A stretch of 64,000 bases of DNA. Source: Saprospiraceae bacterium (GTDB lineage: Bacteria > Bacteroidota > Bacteroidia > Chitinophagales > Saprospiraceae). Each line of letters starts with the position of its first letter. The stretch's first letter is position 1. Location of the stretch: positions 620,001 to 684,000 of the forward strand of contig JADJNF010000007.1 in the NCBI GenBank assembly GCA_016714445.1, in the 5' to 3' direction. A program made the position numbers and the translations under genes. Shown here one piece after another: positions 1-9,900 of this stretch. Below the pieces are notes generated by a model, which worked only from the letters and a program-made list of their open reading frames with translations, made no database searches and had not been told where the DNA came from.

Positions 1-952
1 CAAAAATATCAAGGGAAGCTCTGATAGCAGCCATAGAAAGCACAGGTGGATTACTCAACTGCCATCCTTCAGCGGTATCAATAGGTTTAAACTCATCGCC
101 CATGAGAAAGCGGGTTTTTTTATCATGTCCCCACCACCCTGCAAACCGTGGAAGTTCAGAATTATGATGATGTCTCTCATGTATAAAACAACCTGAAAGA
201 CTCCCGGGACCGGAATTGAGATATTTATAACTACACCAGGCGGCAAAATCCGGACCGTCATCATGCAAGTTTAAATGAAGATTGCCGGCAGCGTGCGCCA
301 GATCAAATCCGACGATACAACCTTTTGCATGACCCAATGCTGTAATCTCCTTTATGTCATATGCTTGTCCGGTATAATAATTTACGCCACCTATCAAAAT
401 CAAAGCAATCTGATCGCCTTGCTCTTCTATCATCTTTTGTACATTCCCAATGGAAACAATTTCATCATCGCCATTTGGTTTTAGTTCGATCATACTCTCT
501 TTGGGGTCAAATCCATGAAATTTCACCTGACTGGAAATAGCATATCTATCAGATGGGAACGGCGAATAATCAAAAAGTATCTTATGGCGCGTTTTAGTCG
601 GTCTGTAAAAACTTACCATCAGCAGATGCAGATTCACCGTAAGACTATTCATGACTACTACTTCCGATGGCAACGCTCCAACTATTTCAGCCATCGGACC
701 TGCAAGCAACTCATGATATGGCATCCATGGATTTTTGGCATGAAAATGACCTTCCACACCCAGATTTTTCCAATCTTCCAATTCCTGAAGTATATATTCA
801 CGAGTAATTTTCGGCATTAATCCAAGACTGTTGCCACATAGATACAAAACTTCCCGACCATCTTTATCCTTGGGAATGTGAAATTTATTTCTGAAAGACA
901 GGAGCGGATCTATCAAGTCCTGTTGATTTGCGTAATCCAAAGAAGTATTCAA
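1..952 (-). CDS. kynU: Kynureninase, C-terminus cut by the window edge
   Basis: PLP-dependent kynureninase, which cleaves kynurenine or 3-hydroxykynurenine to (3-hydroxy)anthranilate and alanine in tryptophan breakdown or de novo NAD synthesis. The frame is open from the left edge to a stop at 961-959. The translation shows CGNSLGLMP near the N-terminus, then GVNYYTGQ, the cofactor-binding FDLAHAAGN, the PLP-lysine segment SYKYLNSGPG (lysine about residue 243) and RFAGWWGHD, all typical of the family. About 317 residues are visible; the family is about 420, so roughly the last quarter is missing. There is no ATG: the stop lies three codons before TTG at 952-950, which I take as start because the following LNTSLDYANQQD fits the family N-terminus. 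It follows the ACMSD-like gene by 62 bp on the same strand and is probably co-transcribed with it. Confidence 0.93.
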   Translation of the reverse strand, partial: MNTSLDYANQQDLIDPLLSFRNKFHIPKDKDGREVLYLCGNSLGLMPKITREYILQELEDWKNLGVEGHFHAKNPWMPYHELLAGPMAEIVGALPSEVVVMNSLTVNLHLLMVSFYRPTKTRHKILFDYSPFPSDRYAISSQVKFHGFDPKESMIELKPNGDDEIVSIGNVQKMIEEQGDQIALILIGGVNYYTGQAYDIKEITALGHAKGCIVGFDLAHAAGNLHLNLHDDGPDFAAWCSYKYLNSGPGSLSGCFIHERHHHNSELPRFAGWWGHDKKTRFLMGDEFKPIDTAEGWQLSNPPVLSMAAIRASLDIF

Positions 953-1014
953 AGCGAGCTATTTTTAAAAAAAACAAAAATAATGAATAAATATTTAGTA
1001 GTCCTCTTTCACAA

Positions 1015-2043
1015 CTATTTATCACCGAATATCCACTTTGTGACATTATCATTCCATATATGATCTCTATCCTGGCTTGAAATTATACCGGCATCCACCC
1101 CTTCATCTATTACTTTGCCCGGATAACATCCCGGTACACTTTCTATCTCACCCAGTGGGTATGGATCGTCCAAACCAGCCACTATCTGAGAAACGCCAGC
1201 CCTTCGGACAAGCATTTCAAATGATAGTACGTCATGAACTATGGAGTCAAAAAAAATATTGGTACAGTGGTTTGTTTCTTCAGGACTTCTGGCTCCCTCA
1301 AAAAGATCCGGTCTCCCCTTATATCCCTGGACTCTTCTGCCGTAACCCATCTGACCAAACTGATTTCCATGTGCAAAACAGGTTCTTACATTCGGAAATC
1401 TGTCCGGGAAATCCAATAAACTATAAAAATGCCATGCATCTGCCGTCTGTGCACACATCCATATGAGATGAAAACGCCAATACTTGTCTTCAAGCTGTAT
1501 GATGTCCTCCGCATTGTAAGGATGAATCTCAACTGCCAGATGGTATTGATCTGCCAACTCAAATATAGGTATCAATGATTCATCGGCAATAGCGGTCCAT
1601 TTTCCTTCTTTATTTATAAAATGTGATGGCAGACAAAGTAAGGGCATATGATGATCTTCCACACACCTACGTATTTCGTCCAAAGCATCGTCCACGTACA
1701 ATGGCTGCACAACAAAACCTGAAATAAATTTTTCAGGACATTCCTCCTGCACTGATGCATTAAAATCATTTTGAAATCTGGTGACATCTTTTGCATCCTG
1801 TCTGGAATAGCCATTGCAATAAAGCTGAGACAAATTCAATAATACTTCCTTATCAATACCATTTGCCTCCATCCACTCTAATTTTCGGGACAGAAAAAAA
1901 CTATCGTCTGTGATCGGTCTTCTCCATCTGCCCTGACACATGCAGGACATATCTTCTTCCACCCAGAATATTTCCCTGTCCTTCATAAAACGCGGTATCT
2001 GATGCGGATACGGTAACAGATGTCCATGGCCATTGATTCTCAT
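1015..2043 (-). CDS. 2-amino-3-carboxymuconate-6-semialdehyde decarboxylase-like amidohydrolase
   Basis: 342-residue zinc amidohydrolase of the ACMSD family, which decarboxylates 2-amino-3-carboxymuconate semialdehyde and so diverts the kynurenine pathway away from quinolinate/NAD. Metal ligands of the family are in place: the HxH pair at residues 6 and 8 (NGHGHLLP), His174 in VEIHPYN, His225 in CFAHGNQF, and an acidic pair at 292-293 in GLDDPYP. Length matches the family (about 335). The neighbouring kynureninase supports the assignment: both act in the same catabolic route. Start is the ATG at 2043, about 25 nt below a candidate promoter. A related salicylate- or resorcylate-type decarboxylase cannot be excluded from motifs alone. 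Confidence 0.88.
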   Translation of the reverse strand: MRINGHGHLLPYPHQIPRFMKDREIFWVEEDMSCMCQGRWRRPITDDSFFLSRKLEWMEANGIDKEVLLNLSQLYCNGYSRQDAKDVTRFQNDFNASVQEECPEKFISGFVVQPLYVDDALDEIRRCVEDHHMPLLCLPSHFINKEGKWTAIADESLIPIFELADQYHLAVEIHPYNAEDIIQLEDKYWRFHLIWMCAQTADAWHFYSLLDFPDRFPNVRTCFAHGNQFGQMGYGRRVQGYKGRPDLFEGARSPEETNHCTNIFFDSIVHDVLSFEMLVRRAGVSQIVAGLDDPYPLGEIESVPGCYPGKVIDEGVDAGIISSQDRDHIWNDNVTKWIFGDK

Positions 2044-2071
2044 AAGAAAACAAAAGATTTAATTGCGATTC

Positions 2072-2079
2072 CAAAGGTA
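2072..2079 (-). promoter_or_regulatory. Candidate -7 box of the kynurenine genes
   Basis: Reading the minus strand, TACCTTTG matches the Bacteroidota -7 consensus TAnnTTTG. It would start transcription near 2068, giving a leader of about 25 nt before the ATG at 2043. No clear TTG -33 element is seen at the expected distance. Confidence 0.45.
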
Positions 2080-2110
2080 AATATTTCAAACTGTATTTTG
2101 CTAAAATAAA

Positions 2111-2140
2111 AAAGGAATCAATATTTCTACTGATTCCTTT
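2111..2140 (-). terminator. Intrinsic terminator after the PorP/SprF gene
   Basis: A perfect 10-bp inverted repeat (AAAGGAATCA / TGATTCCTTT) with a 10-nt loop is followed on the minus strand by a T-rich run. It lies 27 bp past the stop at 2167. The plus-strand side is also T-rich, but no plus-strand gene ends here. Confidence 0.85.
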
Positions 2141-2166
2141 TTATTTTATTCTGCTATCTTATTCTT

Positions 2167-3072
2167 CTATTTTCCACCAAAATTTACTCCAAGGGTAAGT
2201 TCATGTGATCCATTATTATAATCCTGAATCAGATGTGACGATGTATTGTAGGAGTAATAAAAATTCAGCTTTTCGATTTTAGTACCCAAAAGGAAACCCA
2301 ATCTTTTATCAGCTCCCAAAGTGTAAGTTACTCCTCCGATGAGTTTGTCCTGCAAAAATCCAAAATTCAGATTCAGGTCAATATGCGTAGGTACATTAGC
2401 CAATTTTTTCATTATAATACTTGGTGTCATGCTTATATCAGACTGTATGTCCAGTTTGTAGCCAAACTGCAATATAAACCCAAGTTCTCTGTCCGGGGCG
2501 TTATCATCAATATCGCTTATTCTCGAACTAACCATAGATGGCAATGCCAATCCATAAGTCAGCCTATCCATATAAATTCCGTACAAACCAAAAGATGCGT
2601 CAAAATATTCAGCACCAGCCAAAGCTTGATTGATGATCGGATCGGGATCTGCGTTACCAATACCGGCCAAACCATGTTTGATATATTCTGCAGAAATACC
2701 GAAACCTACCTGATTTGTTTCTGACTTTATGATGTAACTCAATCCTACAGCCCCTTTGGTGGTTTCCAATTCTCCAAACTTATCGGAAAGCACATTAACT
2801 CCCAAAGCCAGTCTGTTTCCTACCGGTCCATTGTAGGACAAGGTGACTGTCCGCGGGGCACCATCAATGCCTGACCATTTGTTACGATAGTTGAGCAATA
2901 CCTGATGTTTCATGGCTGACCCTATGGCACCTGGATTAATAAGTTGCGGGTTGACCTGAGCTTGTGTATAAATGTATCTTTCGTCAAAATACCTGGATTG
3001 GGCATTCATACCTGCAGCATACAGCAACACTGCACAAGCCACAAATGATTTAAATAAATTATTAGTCTTCAT
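2167..3072 (-). CDS. PorP/SprF family type IX secretion membrane protein
   Basis: 301-residue outer-membrane beta-barrel protein of the PorP/SprF family. Residues 1-24 form a signal peptide ending MNAQ, followed by the family start QSRYFDERYIYTQAQVNPQLINPG, then repeated amphipathic beta-strand stretches with alternating Gly and aromatic residues to the C-terminal TLGVNFGGK. Family members are T9SS accessory proteins; Flavobacterium johnsoniae SprF is needed for secretion or anchoring of the adhesin SprB encoded next to it. Here the gene lies 38 bp after a type B T9SS adhesin with SprB-like repeats, the same pairing, so the two are probably one operon and this protein probably serves that adhesin (inference). 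Confidence 0.92.
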   Translation of the reverse strand: MKTNNLFKSFVACAVLLYAAGMNAQSRYFDERYIYTQAQVNPQLINPGAIGSAMKHQVLLNYRNKWSGIDGAPRTVTLSYNGPVGNRLALGVNVLSDKFGELETTKGAVGLSYIIKSETNQVGFGISAEYIKHGLAGIGNADPDPIINQALAGAEYFDASFGLYGIYMDRLTYGLALPSMVSSRISDIDDNAPDRELGFILQFGYKLDIQSDISMTPSIIMKKLANVPTHIDLNLNFGFLQDKLIGGVTYTLGADKRLGFLLGTKIEKLNFYYSYNTSSHLIQDYNNGSHELTLGVNFGGK

Positions 3073-3110
3073 ATGATCTCTTTTATGAAAATTCTACTTT
3101 AATAAGTTAA

Positions 3111-6100
3111 TTAATTGGCCCTTAATAAAGTGACCGTCCCTTTATACACTTCTCTTCTTCCTTGCCCAAAATTGACGGTCAGCACCCAAATATAAGCTCC
3201 TTCTTTCAGATCTTTACCATCTTTATCTATGCCCTGCCAAGTATTATCATAATTACTTTGTGAATAAATCAGCCTTCCCCATCTGTCAAAAACAGACAGA
3301 TCTGATGAATTTTGCTGAACACAATTTATTTTAAAAATATCATTAAAATTGTCTCCATTGGGTGTAATAATGGTTGAACCGATATAACATTTACCCGGAA
3401 ATTCACACTCGTTAATTTCAATATTGGTCAATCTAACCTCACAATTATTTGCGTCCGTAACCGTAACATTATAAAATCCTTTTGGCAAATTTTCAAGCTT
3501 GTTGTCTAAATCAGATGAACCAAACCAGTTGAAACTATAATTTCCGGCTCCGGTATTGTTCATATTCAACTCAATATTTCCGGTTTCCTTATTCGCTTCA
3601 GAACAATTCTGTTTTACTGTTGCTGCCAGTTTTGTAGGTTGAGTGACTTCCAACTCTCCTGTTGTTACCATTCCCTTGGCATTCTCTGCTTCTATCGTGT
3701 ATTTTCCTGCTACCAATCCGGTAAATGATATATTATTGTTATTTACAATGATGGTTCTTAATGTCTGAATGCCTCTTTTCAGATTTACTGTGATCGGAAA
3801 AGCGCCTTCTGACAATGTTGCCGTAACGCTTCCGTCATCATCCCCAAAACATGGGACACCAAAACCATTAAAATTGGATGAAACAGCTGCTGAAGCTATC
3901 TTTGGCGCTTTGGTGGAATCTATTGGAGGGTTAAAGTCTACAACTATACCAGATCTGGTGGCTGTACAACCATTGGCATCGGTGACCGTAACATTATAAG
4001 TTCCTGCTTTTACATTATTGGCATCAATGGCTCCGGATGTAGATCCATCAGGTATTGAGGTAGTTCCAGTTCCTCCTGACCACACAGTTATATAGTTTGG
4101 TGTACCTCCTGTTATATTTAATGATATCTTTCCATCACTTGCAGTTGAAGTACTTGCTTTCACTGTACCTGTAAGGCCAATATTTACTGCATTTACAGGT
4201 TCTTCAATAGTGACTGTGACCGTTTTACTTTGTCCCGGGACAGAAATATCTGTAACGGTCACCGTATATGTACCCGCTTTTACATTCTGGGGATTTGATC
4301 CTGAAAGTCCACCTGTCCATGTATAAGTATAATTAGGACATCCTCCTGATGCATTGATCTGTATGGATCCATCTGACCCGCCTTTACATTTGACGTTTGT
4401 TGATGATGAAGTAACTAACAGTTCTGTTTGTGTATTGCCTACTGTAAATGAAGCGCTTGCAGTACATCCTTTAGAATCAGTCACTACAACACTATACGCT
4501 CCCGGATCAAGATTAGTTGGGTTGGCAGTATTGCCTACGGGTGGTGTCCAGGCATAACCAAAACCTCCATTACCACCTGAAGTGGCACTGATGTTGATGG
4601 CTCCCCTTTGTCCGCAACCTACATTGGTTACGACATTTACTGTGGGAATTGTTATTACAGTCGGTTCTCCTACTGTAGCATTGCCTGTGCAACAAACTTC
4701 ACCATTAAAAGTCACTTCATATGTATATGTACCTGCTCCAACACCCGTGAGGTTGGTTCCTGATGTAACCGGTGCTGAAGCTTTAACCACTACCCCATTT
4801 CTTTTCCAAACGACCATATGCGCTGCCAGATTAGTACCCGTCACCGCAAGTGCAACTGAACCATCTGTTCTGCCATTACAACTGACATTGGTTACTGCAC
4901 CTAGCACACAAGTTGCGGAGCACATAGGGTTAGGAGTTGTGCAGGTTACTGATCCACCTACGGTCTGACTTGGAATCTCAACTGCTCCTGCACCACCAAC
5001 TTCAGTAGGTCCCGGGACAGTTATGGCCATACTTGGCAAACATTGTTTAATTTTAAAACATATCTGAAATATTTTATGTCCATTAGGTTTTGTAATCAGA
5101 TCCAGACTATTCCAACTAAAGTTCAGCATGTTACCATTATTTTGAAATGCAGATGAATTCAGGGACTCCAGGTTGTACATATCTGTTCGGATAAATTCCA
5201 ACTGAGATGCATCCCATGAAAATTTGGTCTGTATACTGAGTACATTCTTAAAATTATCTACCGTTACATCCACGCACACTGTATCATCTATTTTACCATT
5301 GATGGTACCCACTTTGATAGTTACCGCATCGGGAGGAGGATTATCTGTAATGGTTACTTTTCCATAGCTTATGCATAATGGCAGGGAGTCTGAATTGTCA
5401 TTTGTCCAGTCCGTTTCTAATGTACCCTGACCAAATAAAATACATCCAGTCTGACCGACGTTTCCAATTGCTTTAAAACAAAACTCCATTATGACTGTGT
5501 TGTCTGCCAAAGTGACCGGTATATCAGCATTGTCATTAAACCATGCATAAATAAATTTTCCTGTAGCAACATTAGACGAACTGAATCCGCTACTGAATCC
5601 AGGTATACCACCTGACACTGGCGTTTTAACTTCAATAAACTGAAGTATAGATGGGTCCCATGAAATACTTCCCTGTCCTGATTGAATGAGTTTAAAGTTT
5701 TTTACCGATATAGGCACACAAATGGTCTTATCCTTCTCCCCGTTGAGTACTGCCCCTGTAAAAGTAAGATTAGTTGCATTGGTACAAGTAGGATTGGGAC
5801 ATGGGTCGACCGGGCCGTTTCCAATGATTGTAACGGTTCCTTTGACATTGACTACATCAACCTGTCCCAGGTTACCGTTTACTACATCAATTATTCTTGG
5901 GACATTGCTCATAGCAACATCAGATTTTGATCCTTTGGGACCTGTAGCATTAAATACTAACGTAAACAATCGACTCCCATTTGGCAATGATTTGCCAACA
6001 CCCTGAGGATCATTCCAGGCAAAAATAATCTGTCCGTTTTTTACGCCCACGCCATTGGGCCCTGAAACAATTGATGCGGATAATCCCGGAAGTGCTCCTG

Positions 6101-6317
6101 AAAAATTTGTGATTTGATTAAACCCAAGTATGAGTGAATCATAATTTATGGAGAACTGCACTCCCAATAAATTAGTAAATCCATTTACAGTGACATCTAC
6201 AGACGCCTGTGTATTTTGTTCAACAGTTACGCTGGACATACTGATTGTCAACTGAGCATCGGCATTATTCAGAAATATAAAAATACTGGTTAGTATTGTA
6301 ATAAAAATTTTCCTCAT
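3111..6317 (-). CDS. Cohesin/SprB-repeat surface protein with T9SS type B sorting domain
   Basis: 1068-residue secreted protein. Residues 1-22 are a signal peptide. Three cohesin-like beta domains follow at about 23-165, 180-325 and 333-462, each with the pattern VxVxxF.NLxGxQFSxxYD and a central FAWND or FSWN strand. About six SprB-type repeats (VxCxGxxDGSI ... AGTYTVTVTDxxGC) occupy about 470-975. The C-terminal 85 residues, from ITPNGDNFNDIF through SVFDRWGRLIYSQ to the end, are the T9SS type B (gliding-associated) signal. It should be exported by T9SS and displayed on or released from the surface, probably as an adhesin or scaffold. Its own PorP/SprF partner follows. The cohesins could receive the dockerin of the adjacent 1613-residue protein (inference). 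Confidence 0.9.
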   Translation of the reverse strand: MRKIFITILTSIFIFLNNADAQLTISMSSVTVEQNTQASVDVTVNGFTNLLGVQFSINYDSLILGFNQITNFSGALPGLSASIVSGPNGVGVKNGQIIFAWNDPQGVGKSLPNGSRLFTLVFNATGPKGSKSDVAMSNVPRIIDVVNGNLGQVDVVNVKGTVTIIGNGPVDPCPNPTCTNATNLTFTGAVLNGEKDKTICVPISVKNFKLIQSGQGSISWDPSILQFIEVKTPVSGGIPGFSSGFSSSNVATGKFIYAWFNDNADIPVTLADNTVIMEFCFKAIGNVGQTGCILFGQGTLETDWTNDNSDSLPLCISYGKVTITDNPPPDAVTIKVGTINGKIDDTVCVDVTVDNFKNVLSIQTKFSWDASQLEFIRTDMYNLESLNSSAFQNNGNMLNFSWNSLDLITKPNGHKIFQICFKIKQCLPSMAITVPGPTEVGGAGAVEIPSQTVGGSVTCTTPNPMCSATCVLGAVTNVSCNGRTDGSVALAVTGTNLAAHMVVWKRNGVVVKASAPVTSGTNLTGVGAGTYTYEVTFNGEVCCTGNATVGEPTVITIPTVNVVTNVGCGQRGAINISATSGGNGGFGYAWTPPVGNTANPTNLDPGAYSVVVTDSKGCTASASFTVGNTQTELLVTSSSTNVKCKGGSDGSIQINASGGCPNYTYTWTGGLSGSNPQNVKAGTYTVTVTDISVPGQSKTVTVTIEEPVNAVNIGLTGTVKASTSTASDGKISLNITGGTPNYITVWSGGTGTTSIPDGSTSGAIDANNVKAGTYNVTVTDANGCTATRSGIVVDFNPPIDSTKAPKIASAAVSSNFNGFGVPCFGDDDGSVTATLSEGAFPITVNLKRGIQTLRTIIVNNNNISFTGLVAGKYTIEAENAKGMVTTGELEVTQPTKLAATVKQNCSEANKETGNIELNMNNTGAGNYSFNWFGSSDLDNKLENLPKGFYNVTVTDANNCEVRLTNIEINECEFPGKCYIGSTIITPNGDNFNDIFKINCVQQNSSDLSVFDRWGRLIYSQSNYDNTWQGIDKDGKDLKEGAYIWVLTVNFGQGRREVYKGTVTLLRAN

Positions 6318-6350
6318 GTCGGGAATTTTTTAAATGATAAAATCAGATTG

Positions 6351-6381
6351 CAAAATTAAGCATTAATTTACTTAAACTCAA
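6351..6381 (-). promoter_or_regulatory. Promoter of the cohesin adhesin-PorP operon
   Basis: On the minus strand a TTG (6381-6379) is separated by exactly 20 nt from TAATTTTG (6358-6351), matching the Bacteroidota consensus TTG-N19-21-TAnnTTTG. Transcription would begin near 6347, leaving a leader of about 30 nt before the ATG at 6317. Confidence 0.75.
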
Positions 6382-6869
6382 TATATAATCTTATTATTAA
6401 CTATTTCTATGTATAATTTAACCTTAATGTAAAATTATACTTAGATCAATAAGATATAGTACAAATTATGAGCCAAAAAAAACTAAGCACATATAAAGGT
6501 GGGAAACTGTCGCATTTTTGACAAAAATAGGTATAAATTTGTTCATAGCCAAGCTTATGCATTTAAAATATTGATTTCACTTTGAAATTATGAAAATAAT
6601 AACATATTGGAATTTTTTTTTTTAGATTTGGCTATTCAGGAAGAGGATTAATAACACTGAACAAAAGTTTTAATATCTATACTTCTCAAGCTTATTCTTA
6701 AGCTATTTTTTTTTAAGGAAAGACAAACAAAATCTGTTTTCATCATAGTAAAAACCATTCATCTAATTTACGTACAACGAATTAAGAACGGTTAATATTT
6801 GAGTCCTAACTGATAACAAATTTATTATAAAAAATTAAAAATATAAACCCCGGACTTGTGAAAAATTAA
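6382..6869. other. A+T-rich intergenic region without a recognised gene
   Basis: About 490 bp between the promoter of the cohesin adhesin and the terminator of the dockerin protein. It is strongly A+T-rich with several homopolymer runs (a T12 near 6610 and T10 near 6705). No protein-like frame, structured RNA or clear repeat was found on either strand. Confidence 0.6.
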
Positions 6870-6900
6870 AAAGCCCGGACATGATTCATGCCCGGGCTTT
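6870..6900 (-). terminator. Intrinsic terminator of the dockerin/cohesin giant gene
   Basis: A 14-bp stem (AAAGCCCGGGCATG on the minus strand) closes on a 3-nt loop and is followed by TTTTTAATTTTT. The single imperfection is a G-U wobble when read from the minus strand but an A-C clash from the plus strand, so the structure fits minus-strand transcription. It lies 28 bp beyond the stop at 6929. Confidence 0.9.
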
Positions 6901-6928
6901 TCGAATATTTTTTGTTTATATCTTAAAT

Positions 6929-9900
6929 CTATTTGTTAAGATAAATCATCTTTTTGGTGGCTTTCAGGCCGTTGCTTTCGAGTTCGTAAAACATTACACC
7001 CTGTGCATTGATCTCTTCAGAAGCAATATTTACTTCACTTCTGCCTTTCGGATATGTGTTGGTAATGGTTTTTAACACCTTACCTGTGATATCATAGATC
7101 GTTAACTTGGCTTCTCCTGCTGAAGGCAATGTAAAGCCTATTGATGTAGTAGCAGTGAATGGGTTTGGATTATTCTGATCCAAAGCAAATACTGCATCTG
7201 ATGTCTTATCGTTTCTGAATGTAAGTCCCAGATTTATTTCACTCAAGTCGTGTGTGTAAGCTTCGGCTTTGGTGATATCTGATGAAAATTTAACTGTATT
7301 GGTTAATGTATTATTCGCAGTCGCTCTGAACTCAATGGTAAACAGGACTTTGTCTTTATCAATGGTGACACCTTTAAAGTCATTCCAACTGAAGGCAAGT
7401 TTACCATTATTAGCCTGAAGCACATTTACATTCTCATTATTCATCTGTATGGCTCCTGAAGATACTCCCTGAAACTCCATAGATGTCTGATCAAAATTGA
7501 AAGTCCACTGAGCCCCTGACATGTTTGTAAAGTTGTCAGCAGTGATGTCCATTTTAACATTTTGGCCAGCCTGGAAGCTTTGATCTTCTGCTACAAACGT
7601 TAATGTTTTGCTTCTGTTTTCAGTAGATGCACCATTGAAGTTGGTTACCGCTGATCCGTTGATATCTCCTACTTTTACTCCTGTGAAGTTATTCTCCATC
7701 ATAGAAGTTGTAAAGTTATTGATACCGATGTATTCATTGACACCCCATGGATTGGCAATATCAGAGATGTTGATCGCTTTATCCAGGAATCTCCATGACT
7801 TGTTGTTAGGCAATTCTATGTAAATACCCAGGATAAGTTTTCTAAGTTCTACCAGGTCAGCGGCAGTTACTTTGTTGTCTTTGTTGACGTCAGCAGCTAT
7901 GAACTTGTATGCAGAGTTAAATTTATCAATCTGCAGTATATGTCTCTGAATCATTACAAGGTCAAGTGTGGAAACACCATTGAGATGGTCATCATCTTTT
8001 TCAGGTGTAATCCTGTAACTTACGTTGCCGGACATACCTATAAACTCAAAGTGTCCCAGTGTATTTGTCATGTTTGACCTGGTCTCATTGCTGTCCATAT
8101 TTTCAAGCGTAATCTGCACATCTTTGATCATTTGATTCTTCTCAGTGCCAACGTTACCAGCCACTCTTGCACCAGAACAAGCTGTACCATTTGCCTGTAC
8201 ATTTAAGGTAACTGTACAGTAGTCTGTATTTCCGGAGGCATCCCAAACACTCATATTTTCAGTGTTTTGTCCCAATTCATCACAAGTGTACCATTTTGCA
8301 GAAGAACAATCCAATGGTCTCCACAGCTGAGCTGTACCTGCTTCGTATTCTGCCTGAGTTGCATTCAACCCATTACCTTTGAAATAATGCTCTATGGTAA
8401 GTTTTGAAGCCACTGGTCTCGCTCCATCAAATGTAAACCAAAGTTTACCCGGGCAGTTGTCAGATGAACCTTTATCAAAATCTTTTGCCCAAATGCTGAT
8501 GCTTCCTGTAGTAGGCATAACCACAGTGGTCAATTCTGAAATACAGTATGGAGTTGGTTTCTTCTTGTCCAATACCCGGAAAATATAGTCAACTGTTGAT
8601 TGATTGCCACACAAATCTTCAACGGTCCATTTTATGTGATAAGTTCCTACCGGGAATGTGCCGGATGCATCATTTGTAATGCCGGTTCTGAATATAGTAC
8701 CTGAAGCATTTTCAAGTCTGATCACATAACTCCACTTCAATTGCGCTGATGGTGTACAATCGGTTGCTGAATTTTTAAGATCTACTATACCCGTGCAATT
8801 GTCTCCAAAAGCATCAGTATCAGCCTTGGAAGATATTGCGATCACCGGTTTAACGGTTTCAGATACTTTGATGATCTGTGTATATGTCCAAATATTAATA
8901 TTAGCAGTAGGAGATGTAGGATAAAGATCTCCATTTATGTCTCTGTTTGGAGCAAATCTACACCAATCAATAACGGTCCATTTTCTTAGTATTTTAAAAC
9001 ATACTCCTTCGACAAATGGGAATAACTGATCTTCGTAAGTATAAGCTACCTGACTGCAAGGACCGTTTCCTAATTCCGGTACTCCAGTCTTGGAAGGATC
9101 TGTATCAATATTCATACATCCATTTACTTCCTTATTGTCCAGATTTTTCCAGACTCCTGTAGTTAAATTTCTAACAGGACCATCGTACGGAGTTGTATTT
9201 CTGACGGTAATCGTTTGAGAACATGTAGCAGTTCTGCCACCATTATCTGTCACTGTAAATGTACGTGTTATCACACCCTGACCACAATTATCAATTGTAC
9301 CGGTATTTTTCCAAGTCATACTTGGGTTTGGACAGTTGTCTGTAAAGTAAGGTGTAGATAAAGGTGTTGCAGAATATACAGGTCTTCCTAATACGAGTGA
9401 AGATGTATCCGCACCACAATTGATGGTTACATTTATGGGACAAGTGATCACAGGTGGTACTTTGTCTTCTACTTTTATGATTACCATACAAGTATTGCTG
9501 TTGTCCGGATAATTAGGATTAGGAAAGCCTGTATTGGTAGGAGGTCCAAAAAAACCATCCTGATTTGCATCATCCCAAACCGTCAATATTACCTGAATAT
9601 AACCTCTGTCAAGTGCATTGATGACACCATCGCGGTTACCATCTACTTCCTGTCGGCTTAGGTCATCACAACAAAACTGCACATATCTGCCTGGCAATGT
9701 TTGATTTGCCGGATTAGTAGGATTTACAGTTGACACATCATCTCTGGTTCCGCAACCAGCGGTCATTCTTGACACCTGAAATCCGACTTCTGTACAATTA
9801 TCATGACTACCATCATCAAAAGTATGAGCAAAAACACGTGCCTGACCATTGTTAGACAATGTAACTACAGTAAATTCATCACATACCGCTACTGGTGGAG

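Noticed and set aside
4582..4968. Long plus-strand frames antisense to the cohesin/SprB gene
   Set aside because: They are mirror frames of the repetitive surface-protein codons; Val/Pro/Thr-rich composition reflects the antisense of the repeat, not a gene.
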